Source: Sporolactobacillus sp. CQH2019
Lineage (GTDB): Bacteria; Bacillota; Bacilli; Bacillales; Sporolactobacillaceae
Length of the DNA: 64,000 nt
Direction: 5' to 3'
NCBI RefSeq assembly: GCF_028765345.1
Contig: NZ_JARAJZ010000002.1
Coordinates: forward strand, 253,942 to 317,941
Position numbers and translations under genes: made by a program. Shown here piece after piece: positions 36,501 to 44,750 of the stretch. The stretch's first letter is position 1. The number at the start of each line of letters is the position of its first letter. The notes beneath the pieces were generated by a model. It was not told the origin of the DNA and did no database searches. It saw only the letters and a list, made by a program, of their open reading frames with translations.

Positions 36501-37783
36501 ATGCATTTCATATCCTGACCGCCGATGTCGATGATAAAATCGACATTCGGCTGAAAGCGGCGTGCTGCCTTATAATGGGCAATTGTCTCGACTTCGCCGC
36601 CGTCGAGCCGAAAAGCGGCCTGGACCAATTTTTCGCCATAACCGGTGGCCAGCGAATAAGCGATGTGGACTTGCGCGGGCAGCACGTCGTAAAGACGGCG
36701 CAGGCCTTTGCGTACGGCGGCCACCGGATTGCCTTTATTACCCTGATAAAAATCATACAGGATCTGGTCGTCCGTTCCAGTCAGCACGATCTTAGTCGTT
36801 GTCGATCCGGCATCGACGCCAAGGTAAGCGGGACCGCTGTAATTGCCCAGATCGCCGCGGCGGACTTTGGCGCGGGCATGACGCTGCTCAAACGCCGTCC
36901 GTTCCGCCTCGCTGGCAAACAGCGGCGCCATTCGATGCGACGCCAGCTCTTTCCCCGTCGCGCTCATGGTCTGCAGGCGGCTGATTAAACGGCCGACATC
37001 GACTTTTTTCCCTTCACTCTTATCCATCGCCGCACCGATCGCGACAAAATACTGGCCGTTATCTGTACGCATCACCTGCTCGTCGCTCAGGTGCAGCGTC
37101 TCCATAAACCGGCGGCGCAGCTCGGGCATAAACGTCAGCGGCCCGCCGAGAAAAGCCACGTTGCCGCGGACCGGCCGGCCGCAGGCCAGGCCGGATAACG
37201 TCTGATTGACAACGGCCTGAAAGACGGAAGCGGCAATATTCTCGCGACTGACCCCGTCGTTGATCAGCGACTGAATATCCGTTTTAGCAAAAACTCCGCA
37301 ACGCGACGCAATCGGGTAGATCCGATCCGATCCGGCCGCAAGCCGATTGAGTCCGGCAGCATCGGTTTCAAGCAGCGAAGCAATCTGATCGATAAACGCA
37401 CCCGTCCCGCCCGCACAGGCGTCGTTCATCCGCTGCTCCATGCCGCCGCTCAAATAGATAATTTTCGCATCTTCCCCGCCCAGTTCGATCACGACATCGA
37501 CTGTCGGATCACTGGCCTGCACCGCCTTCGTACAGGCGACGACTTCCTGCACGAAGGGGACCTCAAGCTGCTCCGCCACACCGATTCCAGATGACCCACT
37601 GGCGTGGATCCTGAATTCGGCTCCGGGAAATTTTTCCGCCAAATCGCTCAGCAGACGGATCGACGCCTTTTTGATTTCGGAAAAATGACGCCGGTATGAT
37701 TTGAATACAAGTCGATGCGTTTCATCGATCGCTACCATTTTTGCCGTGGTCGAGCCAATATCCAAGCCAACGTGAAGTCTCAT
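33560..37783 (-). CDS. giant acyl-CoA dehydratase activase fusion (HgdC/BadF-type, two ATPase domains, DUF2229, HgdB-like C-terminus)
   Basis: A 1407-residue multidomain protein. Two ASKHA ATPase domains in tandem: residues about 4-260 (GLDIGSTTAKMVAID, ELGGEDAKII, CAGGTGAFIDQ with C123, RCGVFAKTD with C162) and about 318-580 (GVDAGSTTTKIVLTG, IGGQDMKCMKI, ACSSGCGSF, RCTVFMNSK). The paired Cys are those that hold the bridging [4Fe-4S] cluster in HgdC. A DUF2229-type domain follows (from about residue 670, GIPRALNMYENYPFWHRFF), then a segment resembling 2-hydroxyacyl-CoA dehydratase subunits (GHPYHLDPFVNHGIP). Such proteins drive ATP-dependent one-electron transfer. AAAGGAGGAGAGG precedes the ATG. 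Co-transcribed with the TetR gene 16 bp upstream. The true substrate of this large variant is unknown. Confidence 0.85.
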   Translation of the reverse strand: MRLHVGLDIGSTTAKMVAIDETHRLVFKSYRRHFSEIKKASIRLLSDLAEKFPGAEFRIHASGSSGIGVAEQLEVPFVQEVVACTKAVQASDPTVDVVIELGGEDAKIIYLSGGMEQRMNDACAGGTGAFIDQIASLLETDAAGLNRLAAGSDRIYPIASRCGVFAKTDIQSLINDGVSRENIAASVFQAVVNQTLSGLACGRPVRGNVAFLGGPLTFMPELRRRFMETLHLSDEQVMRTDNGQYFVAIGAAMDKSEGKKVDVGRLISRLQTMSATGKELASHRMAPLFASEAERTAFEQRHARAKVRRGDLGNYSGPAYLGVDAGSTTTKIVLTGTDDQILYDFYQGNKGNPVAAVRKGLRRLYDVLPAQVHIAYSLATGYGEKLVQAAFRLDGGEVETIAHYKAARRFQPNVDFIIDIGGQDMKCMKIKNGAIDRIMLNEACSSGCGSFLENFSGTLGYSVKDFSQMALSSQGPVELGSRCTVFMNSKVRQVQKEGAEVADISAGLAYSVIANALFKVIKMRHVDEMGDHIVVQGGTFLNEAVLRAFEKMTGKEVVRPDLAGLMGAYGCALLARERSRSDGRSTVLPPEKLAALTVKITYGRCKQCANRCRLTINRFLDRRVFITGNRCERGAGLPKKKRTEANLAEEKLHKLFDRPSLSEEDAVRGTIGIPRALNMYENYPFWHRFFSELKFRVVLSERSGLLNYQKGMETIPSEAVCYPAKLMHGQIVNLVEKGVPAIFYPAVVFERRENDEQDNHYNCPIVSSYPEVIRVNMTILKERHVRFIQPFLSMDRLDSVAGELQKCFPDIPAAELNQALAKAKEEDAAFHAWIRRRGREVVAGLEASGKTGIVLAGHPYHLDPFVNHGIPDEIARMDMAVLTEDSVASLAKHKISQPVVNQWTYHSRLYRAAEAVKEHPNLELVQMTSFGCGLDAITTDAVQEILERGHKLYTWIKMDENNNLGAARIRLRSMKAAIRERKKLQQPAGEELLPPSPPVFTKAERKTYTILSPQMIPTHFILFEKAFRRHGYRLKVLEKQTRAQIDEGLKYVNNDACFPAIITIGQLVSALKSQDCDPERTAVIMTQTGGGCRATNYLALLKKALVSAGFGQVPVLSLNHSGMERQPGFRITLPIVKELVVSACLGDLLLKLRFAVRPYEVERGRTDRTYRLWLRRCADLLDHFSMKNYQSLIEKMIVDFDRIVVHPAHKPKVGIVGEIYVKFSPFANNGLVETIEREGGEAVIPDFVNFFLYGLYNHRFREEHLGKGKLPVLRGTVGLHFVEHYRRPIRRALELNGRFAAPQPIGRIAETASSLLSIGNQMGEGWLLPGEMAELLNADVKNVICVQPFACLPNHVLGRGMFRALKRNHPDANLISIDYDAGSSKVNQDNRIKLLLSLAKEGAEETV

Positions 37784-37799
37784 TTCCCCTCTCCTCCTT

Positions 37800-38441
37800 T
37801 TACGCCCGGCTGCCCGTCAGAATCGACGGCAGATAAAAACGAACGATTTCATGAATTTGCTCCTGCGTCGGCTTATCCGCCCGGTCGTCGCCGGCAAGGA
37901 CGCCGTCGATAAACATGTAGGTCAGCAACATGCCGACAAAACCCCGGGCAGCAATCTCCACATTGTCGATCTCGACATAATCCGACTGCTTAGCCATTTC
38001 CAGCATTCGTTCGACATTGCTCAGGCCCCGAAGCGGAACCGCCTCGCGGAAAAGACGCGCCAGCTGCGGATAACGGACCACCTCGGCGACGACGATTCGT
38101 GCCAATTGCAAATAATCCGCCTTCATAAAGTAATCGATCAACTGTCCGGCAAAATAGCTGAGCGACGCCTCGATTCGATCGGGAGTAGAAAAATCAAGCT
38201 GATCGAGGACAACGGTAAACCCGTCGTCCGATAATAGAAAAAGTTGATGGCGAATGACGCCGAACAGCAATTTATCTTTACCTGAATAATAACTGTAGAT
38301 TGTCTGTTTCGAAACACCGGCATGTTCGCAGATGTCGTCCATACTCGTTCCGTCAAATCCCTGCTGAATAAATAATTCTTTTGCCGAGCGAAGAATCTGA
38401 TCTTTTTTCTTCCTTGCACGTTCGTTGGCAGGTTCGCTCAT
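37800..38441 (-). CDS. TetR/AcrR-family regulator
   Basis: A 213-residue protein with the TetR N-terminal HTH (KDQILRSAKELFIQQGFDGT, then SMDDICEHAGVSKQTIYSYY) and a helical ligand domain. It lies 16 bp upstream of the activase fusion and both share a promoter region containing the inverted repeat at 38463-38483, so it probably represses itself and the activase. GGGAGTGATC precedes the ATG at 38441. Ligand unknown, possibly an acyl-CoA. Confidence 0.85.
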   Translation of the reverse strand: MSEPANERARKKKDQILRSAKELFIQQGFDGTSMDDICEHAGVSKQTIYSYYSGKDKLLFGVIRHQLFLLSDDGFTVVLDQLDFSTPDRIEASLSYFAGQLIDYFMKADYLQLARIVVAEVVRYPQLARLFREAVPLRGLSNVERMLEMAKQSDYVEIDNVEIAARGFVGMLLTYMFIDGVLAGDDRADKPTQEQIHEIVRFYLPSILTGSRA

Positions 38442-38462
38442 TGGAGATCACTCCCATATAGT

Positions 38463-38483
38463 CAAACTGTACCGTTCAGTTTG
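38463..38483. promoter_or_regulatory. TetR-type operator
   Basis: CAAACTG-N7-CAGTTTG, a perfect 7-bp inverted repeat with ACCGTT in the spacer, lies 22 bp upstream of the TetR start. Typical for an autoregulated TetR gene. Confidence 0.6.
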
Positions 38484-39127
38484 ATTATAAACGCTTTCAA
38501 ATCGAAGATGTGAAGAAAGTCGACGTATTCATAAAATTGTCGAATTTTGGCATTTAGAGGGTGAACTCATATAATTTGTTCCTGATCACGAGGATATGTA
38601 CTGGCTTAGTAGTATACCTGCGTCACAAAGAGGGTTAAGGCAAAACTGCGCATCATCATGCGTCTCTATTATAAGAAAACATAATTCTATTCACGAAAAA
38701 GCGGCGCCTATCTATGAATAAATGCTTAGCGGTGTTCTGCCTGCTGAACGATCGATCAGCGGGCAGAAACGGCAGGAAGTGAGTCATCATGTTGGTTATT
38801 CACCGTCGGTCGGCATGGCAGTGAATCAATTCGTCAAGTTCATTATCCTATAACAGAGAGACGCATGCTCGAACCGTTCCAATGTGCCGTCCCATGATCC
38901 TTCCGTACGCTTATAACCAGCTGACAGATCAAAAATAATGGATAGACAGCTTTATCATTGTTATGATGCGTTTAAAATTGAGACTGAAAGCATCCTTTTA
39001 ATGCTCTGCAAATCGATTTACCATTCCCATCATAACAAGCAAAAAGAGACATTTTTATATAATTGAATAGCTTTTAAAAATATCGATGATAAGTGGTTTA
39101 TAATGAACAGGAATGCAGCACAATTTC
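38484..39127. other. long intergenic region, no gene seen
   Basis: About 640 bp between the divergent TetR and RpiR units. One imperfect hairpin, CTGCCTGCTGA / TCAGCGGGCAG at 38738-38766, without a T run. No open frame with a ribosome binding site. Confidence 0.4.
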
Positions 39128-39146
39128 AAAACGAAAGCATCGTTTT
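39128..39146. promoter_or_regulatory. inverted repeat upstream of the RpiR gene, possible operator
   Basis: AAAACGA-AAGCA-TCGTTTT, a perfect 7-bp inverted repeat with a five-base spacer, about 125 bp upstream of the regulator start. RpiR-family proteins bind inverted repeats of this size; the assignment is by position only. Confidence 0.35.
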
Positions 39147-39272
39147 ATTATTAACCAATGCCAATGGATATAACACAAAACGAAACGAAAACTGTTCTGT
39201 CGGTCTAGACACCTTCATTTATACACTCGTGACAGATTGAAAGTAATCCTAATGTGTCAGGTAGGCAATCCG

Positions 39273-40019
39273 ATGCAAAAAAATTCTTTTGAACAACGCG
39301 TTATCAACGCTCAGTATAAATTAAATGAAACAGAAGACGCTCTTGTCGATTACATCAAAAAGCATGTCCGGGATGTGGCTGGGATGTCGATCAGCGAACT
39401 TGCTCGTCACATATATACCGTACCCAATACCATCATGCGGTTTTGTAAAAAATTAGGCTACTGTGGGTATGTCGAGTTGAAAATTGAATTAAGAAATGGA
39501 ATTGATGATCAATCTGTCAATATGAGTACAAAAAGCAATCATCAGCAAGAGTGGCTTCAGCGGACGTTTTTGCTAATTGATTCTCAACGTGAATTGGATA
39601 TTGTCAGTCAACTGCACAGGGCACATAAAATCATTTTTTTTGCTGTCGGAGAAACCGCTTACGTCGCCAGCAACTTCGCACATATGTTTAATGCAATCAA
39701 CCAGAAAACATCATTCGTGACCTATGAAAACCAAATTATCTATGAAATAGATAATGAAGAAAACATCCTCATATTTCTAGTGAGTCTGTCAGGTGAAACT
39801 GCTCAGGTTCTTAAAGTAGGAAAACAAGCGAAGCAAAAAAATCATTATCTGGTAACTCTTACACATTTAACTAAGAATTCTTTAGCTAAAATGGCTGATA
39901 CTGCACTTTATTGTTACTCCCCCCATAAGAATTGGCATGGATACAATCTTACAGATAAGATGCCTCTGTTTATCATACTCAATTCCCTTTTTTATCGTTA
40001 TTTTAATACCATTGTGTAA
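39273..40019 (+). CDS. MurR/RpiR-family regulator of the mannosylglycerate operon
   Basis: A 248-residue protein with an N-terminal RpiR HTH (SISELARHIYTVPNTIMRFCKKLGY) and a C-terminal SIS sugar-phosphate-binding domain (IIFFAVGETAYVASNFAH and ILIFLVSLSGETAQVLKV). The ATG at 39273, behind a weak AGGTAGG, is preferred over a TTG 36 bp upstream. It lies upstream of the PTS gene but is separated from it by a terminator. RpiR proteins sense phosphosugars, so mannosyl-glycerate-phosphate or mannose-6-phosphate is the plausible signal. E. coli uses a GntR protein (MngR) for the same pathway. Confidence 0.8.
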   Translation: MQKNSFEQRVINAQYKLNETEDALVDYIKKHVRDVAGMSISELARHIYTVPNTIMRFCKKLGYCGYVELKIELRNGIDDQSVNMSTKSNHQQEWLQRTFLLIDSQRELDIVSQLHRAHKIIFFAVGETAYVASNFAHMFNAINQKTSFVTYENQIIYEIDNEENILIFLVSLSGETAQVLKVGKQAKQKNHYLVTLTHLTKNSLAKMADTALYCYSPHKNWHGYNLTDKMPLFIILNSLFYRYFNTIV

Positions 40020-40030
40020 AATTACACACT

Positions 40031-40064
40031 ACGACATATTCAGCGTGATATGTCGTTTATTTTT
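40031..40064 (+). terminator. terminator between the regulator gene and the PTS operon
   Basis: Stem ACGACATAT / ATATGTCGT with an 8-base loop and a TTTATTTTT tract, 12 bp after the regulator stop. Confidence 0.75.
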
Positions 40065-40131
40065 GCCCAAAAATGAATTCGCTTTCTTTGCCGGTGATAT
40101 AGTCTAGTTGAAAATGAATGGGGGGATTGAA

Positions 40132-42054
40132 ATGGACCTAACGAAAGCAACATCACCGGGTCTAATTTACTTGGATGTCGATTTAAACACAAAGGCCGAG
40201 GTATTCGATTTCTTAGTTGATAAACTTTACTCGGCTGGAAAAATTAAATCCAAAAAAGATTTTCTCAAAGCAGTCTATAATCGTGAAGAGGAATCAGTCA
40301 CAGGTTTAGAAAACGGGCTGGCTATTCCGCATGGAAAATCAGATACCGTCATTGAAGCAGCTTTTGCCGTGGTCAGGACAAAGAATGTCGTTACAGATTA
40401 TGCGAGTCTGAATCCGGATAATCAGGTGAGATTAATATTTTTATTGGCCATTCCCAATGCAGAAGCAGGTACGACACATTTAGAGTTATTAGCCGAATTA
40501 GCTGCCAGAATGGCTGATGAAAACTATAGAAAATCTTTAATGAATGTGGCAACTGCCGATGACATGTTTCATTTGCTTGGCGAACGGTTAGAAAAAAAAC
40601 AACAAAATAATATTGATAAAAATAAGCCGTCGATTGTAGCCATCACTGCTTGTGCTGCCGGTATCGCACACACATACATGGCTGCGGAAGCCCTTGCTAA
40701 AGCAGCAGCTGAGCGCGGCATTGACATTCATGTCGAAAAACAGGGCGCCAAAGGACTTGAGGATAAAATTACAAAATCACAGGCAGCTAAGGCCTATGCA
40801 GTAATCTACGCGCACGATGTTGCTTTAAAAGAAACCGAACGATTCAAAGGACTGCCAAAAGTAGATGTACCTGTGGCCGATCCCATTAAGAATGCTAATA
40901 AAGTGCTGGATTTAGCACTTGAAAAAGCGGCTCATTTCGATCCGGCTCAACGCAATATTGAGATTACCGAAGAAGAAAAACCGACAAAAAGACCATTTAT
41001 GACTGAACTCAAAGATTCAGTACTGACCGGTATTTCTTACATCATCCCTATTATTATTGCAGGCGGTATGATCTCGGCAATTGTGGTATTGATTACACAA
41101 ACATTTGGACTGCAGACTGTATTGTCGGACCAGCATAGTTGGTTATTCATACTAAAGACATTAGGCGGCAATATGCTTGGAACCTTAATGGTACCCGTTT
41201 TATCAGCGTATATGGCCTATTCTATTGCTGACAAGCCTGCCCTTGGCCCCGGGTTTGCCGGCGGACTGGCCGCTTTAATGATCAATAGCGGATTCTTAGG
41301 AGGTATGCTGGCTGGCCTAATAGCAGGATACTTGTTGAAATGGATGAAAGAGCATATTAAAAGTAAAGGAGTTTTTTCCGGCTTCATAACTTTTTGGATA
41401 TATCCAGTTATCGGTTCCTTAATTGTCGGTGTATTGATGCTGTTCGTTGTCGGAAATCCGGTTGCTGCTTTAAATACCGGGCTCGTTCATTGGCTGAACG
41501 GACTGGCCGGTGCAAACGCTTTGTTATTGGGCGGAATTATAGGCGTGATGGTTTCTTTTGATTTGGGAGGGCCGGTAAATAAAGCGGCCTATGCATTTAG
41601 TCTCGGTGCTATGGCAAACGGTAATTTCGCTCCGTATTGTATCTTTGCATCCGTTAAGATGGTATCGGCATTTTCAGTTTCAGCAGCCTGCTACTTGAAA
41701 AAAGATATATTTACTAAAGAAGAACGTGAGATTGGCAATCAAACGTGGATTCTCGGCTTAGCTGGGATTACTGAAGGGGCTATTCCATTTGCCATGGCAG
41801 ACCCCATTCGGGTCATCGGATCCTTTATTGCCGGCTCAATCGTTACAGGTGCAATAGTCGCTTATTTTGCTGTCGGACTGAGTGTTCCCGGAGCCGGGAT
41901 ATTCTCGATGTTCTTATTAAAAGGCGGAATAAGTGGATTGACGAATGCCATTATCTGGTTAGGAGCAGCGTTAATTGGTGCCATCATTTCTACTCTATTG
42001 TTAATTGTGACAAGGAAACAAAAATTAAATAAACTTGCAAAACGAACTGTTTGA
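40132..42054 (+). CDS. mngA: PTS EIIABC of the fructose/mannosylglycerate family
   Basis: A 640-residue membrane permease with three domains: EIIA with phospho-His 67 (LAIPHGKSD), EIIB with phospho-Cys 174 (ITACAAGIAHTYMA), and EIIC from about residue 290 with about eight to ten membrane segments. The order A-B-C is that of E. coli MngA. It imports and phosphorylates its sugar. The ATG at 40132 follows GGGGGG at proper spacing, better than the upstream ATG at 40108. The next gene is a GH38 alpha-mannosidase, which points to 2-O-alpha-mannosyl-D-glycerate rather than fructose. Confidence 0.85.
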   Translation: MDLTKATSPGLIYLDVDLNTKAEVFDFLVDKLYSAGKIKSKKDFLKAVYNREEESVTGLENGLAIPHGKSDTVIEAAFAVVRTKNVVTDYASLNPDNQVRLIFLLAIPNAEAGTTHLELLAELAARMADENYRKSLMNVATADDMFHLLGERLEKKQQNNIDKNKPSIVAITACAAGIAHTYMAAEALAKAAAERGIDIHVEKQGAKGLEDKITKSQAAKAYAVIYAHDVALKETERFKGLPKVDVPVADPIKNANKVLDLALEKAAHFDPAQRNIEITEEEKPTKRPFMTELKDSVLTGISYIIPIIIAGGMISAIVVLITQTFGLQTVLSDQHSWLFILKTLGGNMLGTLMVPVLSAYMAYSIADKPALGPGFAGGLAALMINSGFLGGMLAGLIAGYLLKWMKEHIKSKGVFSGFITFWIYPVIGSLIVGVLMLFVVGNPVAALNTGLVHWLNGLAGANALLLGGIIGVMVSFDLGGPVNKAAYAFSLGAMANGNFAPYCIFASVKMVSAFSVSAACYLKKDIFTKEEREIGNQTWILGLAGITEGAIPFAMADPIRVIGSFIAGSIVTGAIVAYFAVGLSVPGAGIFSMFLLKGGISGLTNAIIWLGAALIGAIISTLLLIVTRKQKLNKLAKRTV

Positions 42055-42088
42055 ATCTGTTTAACGATGAGAAGAGGAATAAACAGAC

Positions 42089-44680
42089 ATGATAATGAAA
42101 GAAAAGCAGATACACATTGTCCCGCACATGCACTGGGATCGCGAATGGTACTTTTCAACTGAAGAATCACAAATACTGTTGGTTAATAACATGGATGAAA
42201 TTATGGATACGCTTGAACAACATCCTGACTACCCGACTTACGTTCTTGATGGGCAAACCGCTGTTTTGGAGGATTACTTCAACGCGAAGGCTGAAAACTA
42301 TGAACGGGTTAAGCAATTGGTCCGTGAGGGACGGTTGAAAATAGGTCCATGGTACACGCAAACCGATGAAATGGTTGTCGGCGCCGAATCAATGACCCGC
42401 AACTTATTGTACGGAATAAAGGATAGTGAAAAGCTGGGAAAACCGATGATGATTGGTTACGTACCAGATTCTTTCGGGCAAAGTGCTCAGGCGCCGCAAA
42501 TTTTGAACCAATTTGGCATTAAACATTCAATTTTCTGGCGGGGAATGTCTGAAAGACATGGCACAGATAAAACCGAATTCAAATGGCGGTCTGCAGAGGG
42601 CTCGGAAGTAACCGTCCAGCAATTTCCGCTAGGTTATGCTGTTGGTAAGTTTCTGCCGACAGAAAAGGAAAAACTTAAAGATCGTATCGATAAGTTATTC
42701 TTAACCCTTGATAAGAGAGCGACAACGAATCACGAATTAATTCCGAATGGCCATGATCAAATGCCGATCCAGCAAAATATCTTTGAAATTATAGATGAAC
42801 TAAATGAAATTTATCCGAATCGAAATTTTTTCTTAAGTACGTATGAAGCAATTTTTGAAGTGCTGGATCAAGAAAAATCACTAGCAACCATTCAAGGTGA
42901 GCTGATAGATGGAAAATATGCACGCATACATCGCAGTATTTACAGCACACGGATGGATTTAAAAGCAGCAAACACACGAATCGAGAATAAAATCACAAAT
43001 ATTTTGGAACCGTTGGCCTCCTTAGCAAAGTCAGTGGGTATCCCATATCAGCATGGCCTAATGGAATTAATTTGGAAAGAATTGATGAAAAATCATGCCC
43101 ACGATAGTATCGGTACTTGCTGTTCGGATAAAGTTCATCGTGAAATTCTAGCCCGTTTTCGTAACACTGAAGAACGAGTCGATCGTCTGATTGATTTTTA
43201 TAAACGAAGAATGGCCGAAGCAACTCCAGTGTCACTCAATAATGATAAATTAACACTTTTTAATATGAGCCATAAGACGGATCCCAGCTTGGTAACAACT
43301 ACAGTCATTACAAAGGCTCCGGGTTTTAAACTACAGGCACCTAATGGTGAATTTGTTTCATATGATTTAATTGCAAAAAACGTTATTGATCCGGGAGTCA
43401 TTGACCGCCAAATCGTTGCACACGGTAATTATGAACCCTTTATCGGGTATACGATTCAGTTTGAAAGAGCTTTACCGGATATTGGCTGCGAAACATTAGA
43501 AGTCATTCCGGATGCCGAGGTAGAAATTGACACGAAATTAACCTCTGAGATTAAAACAGATTATTACAAAATACATGTCAATCATGACGGAACAATAGAT
43601 TTACTCGATTTGGATTCTGGAGAACGATACCGAAAGGTTCTTGTTTTAGAAAATCAGGCTGATGATGGTGATGAATATGATTTTTCACCATTACCTGATG
43701 ATAAGCCAATATACTCCATAAATCGTGTAAATGCTAAATATCACATTATGGAACATCTATTTACCTACGAGGTCGATATTTACTATACTCTAAGTGTGCC
43801 GGCAAATTTATCGGAGAGGCTTCGAATGAACCCGAAAACAGCAGATATCAACGTCAGGCTTCATTTGCAAATTCATAAGCATGATCGAACGATATCTATC
43901 GAGGTCAATCTGAATAATCAAGTTAAAGATCAACGGACTAGACTTTTAATTCCAACAAACACTGTAGCAGAATTTTCTATTGCAGATAATCAATTTGGCC
44001 AAATTCATCGACCCGTTGTCGATGATGCAATGAACGTTTGGCAAAAAGAGAAATGGGCAGAACGTCCTGATGCAATTTATCCATTCCTCTCCTATGTCAG
44101 TCTGAGTGACACTCGGACAACGACCACTGTCTTCACAAACAGCACGAGAGAGTATGAAATGATTGGGGAAAACCACGGTACGATGGCCATAACTTTGCTC
44201 CGTAGTGTAGGTGTGCTCGGTAAATCCGATCTAGTTCGACGTCCGGGACGTCCCTCGGGCATCAACGCGCCAACTCCGGATTCCCAACTATTAGGTCATC
44301 TTAAATTAGATTTAGCTCTGAGGATGGATCCAGAACCCTTTGAAGATTGCGAGGTCGCTGAGTATGCAAAACGGTATCTGACACCTGTTATCGCTTATAA
44401 TCAAATACCATTTCAAGCCATGCACTTGAATCCGCCGGCCGTACGGGCTTCAAGGGTTGAAGCATTAAACTTGCCGAGAATTGGCCGTTTAGTCATTTCA
44501 ACAATCAAAGTATCTGAAAAGGATGACTCAATTTTATTGCGGCTATTCAATCCAACAAACCGGGCAGAAAAACTTTCTGCAGATTTCCAGAAGCTAACCT
44601 TTTTAAATTTGAACGAACAAGTAACGGGTCCATTGGTTGAAGTGAAGCCAAATCAGGTCATTACAGTCAAGCTGAGGTGA
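42089..44680 (+). CDS. mngB: alpha-mannosidase, GH38 (mannosylglycerate hydrolase)
   Basis: An 863-residue glycoside hydrolase family 38 enzyme. The metal-binding HMHWDREW motif is at residues 13-20 and the nucleophile Asp is in YVPDSFGQ (about residue 127). The C-terminal beta domains are complete. In E. coli MngB hydrolyses 6-phospho-mannosyl-glycerate to mannose-6-phosphate and glycerate. It starts 34 bp after the PTS gene (AGAGGAATAA before the ATG at 42089; a second ATG is two codons on). A terminator-like hairpin follows before the glycerate kinase. Confidence 0.88.
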   Translation: MIMKEKQIHIVPHMHWDREWYFSTEESQILLVNNMDEIMDTLEQHPDYPTYVLDGQTAVLEDYFNAKAENYERVKQLVREGRLKIGPWYTQTDEMVVGAESMTRNLLYGIKDSEKLGKPMMIGYVPDSFGQSAQAPQILNQFGIKHSIFWRGMSERHGTDKTEFKWRSAEGSEVTVQQFPLGYAVGKFLPTEKEKLKDRIDKLFLTLDKRATTNHELIPNGHDQMPIQQNIFEIIDELNEIYPNRNFFLSTYEAIFEVLDQEKSLATIQGELIDGKYARIHRSIYSTRMDLKAANTRIENKITNILEPLASLAKSVGIPYQHGLMELIWKELMKNHAHDSIGTCCSDKVHREILARFRNTEERVDRLIDFYKRRMAEATPVSLNNDKLTLFNMSHKTDPSLVTTTVITKAPGFKLQAPNGEFVSYDLIAKNVIDPGVIDRQIVAHGNYEPFIGYTIQFERALPDIGCETLEVIPDAEVEIDTKLTSEIKTDYYKIHVNHDGTIDLLDLDSGERYRKVLVLENQADDGDEYDFSPLPDDKPIYSINRVNAKYHIMEHLFTYEVDIYYTLSVPANLSERLRMNPKTADINVRLHLQIHKHDRTISIEVNLNNQVKDQRTRLLIPTNTVAEFSIADNQFGQIHRPVVDDAMNVWQKEKWAERPDAIYPFLSYVSLSDTRTTTTVFTNSTREYEMIGENHGTMAITLLRSVGVLGKSDLVRRPGRPSGINAPTPDSQLLGHLKLDLALRMDPEPFEDCEVAEYAKRYLTPVIAYNQIPFQAMHLNPPAVRASRVEALNLPRIGRLVISTIKVSEKDDSILLRLFNPTNRAEKLSADFQKLTFLNLNEQVTGPLVEVKPNQVITVKLR

Positions 44681-44701
44681 CCGCTCATAGATAATTTAAA
44701 T

Positions 44702-44736
44702 GGCTAAAACATTAAATCGTTTTAGCCTTCTTTTTT
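44702..44736 (+). terminator. intra-operon terminator/attenuator
   Basis: Perfect stem GGCTAAAAC / GTTTTAGCC with an 8-base loop and TTCTTTTTT, lying between mngB and the glycerate kinase; the kinase ribosome binding site (TGGAGG) begins within two bases of the T run. It may lower kinase expression relative to mngAB. Confidence 0.7.
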
Positions 44737-44750
44737 GGAGGTTAATTTTA

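Noticed and set aside
38738-38766. Hairpin as terminator or small RNA in the TetR-RpiR gap
   Set aside because: Imperfect stem, no T run on either strand and no gene ending nearby.
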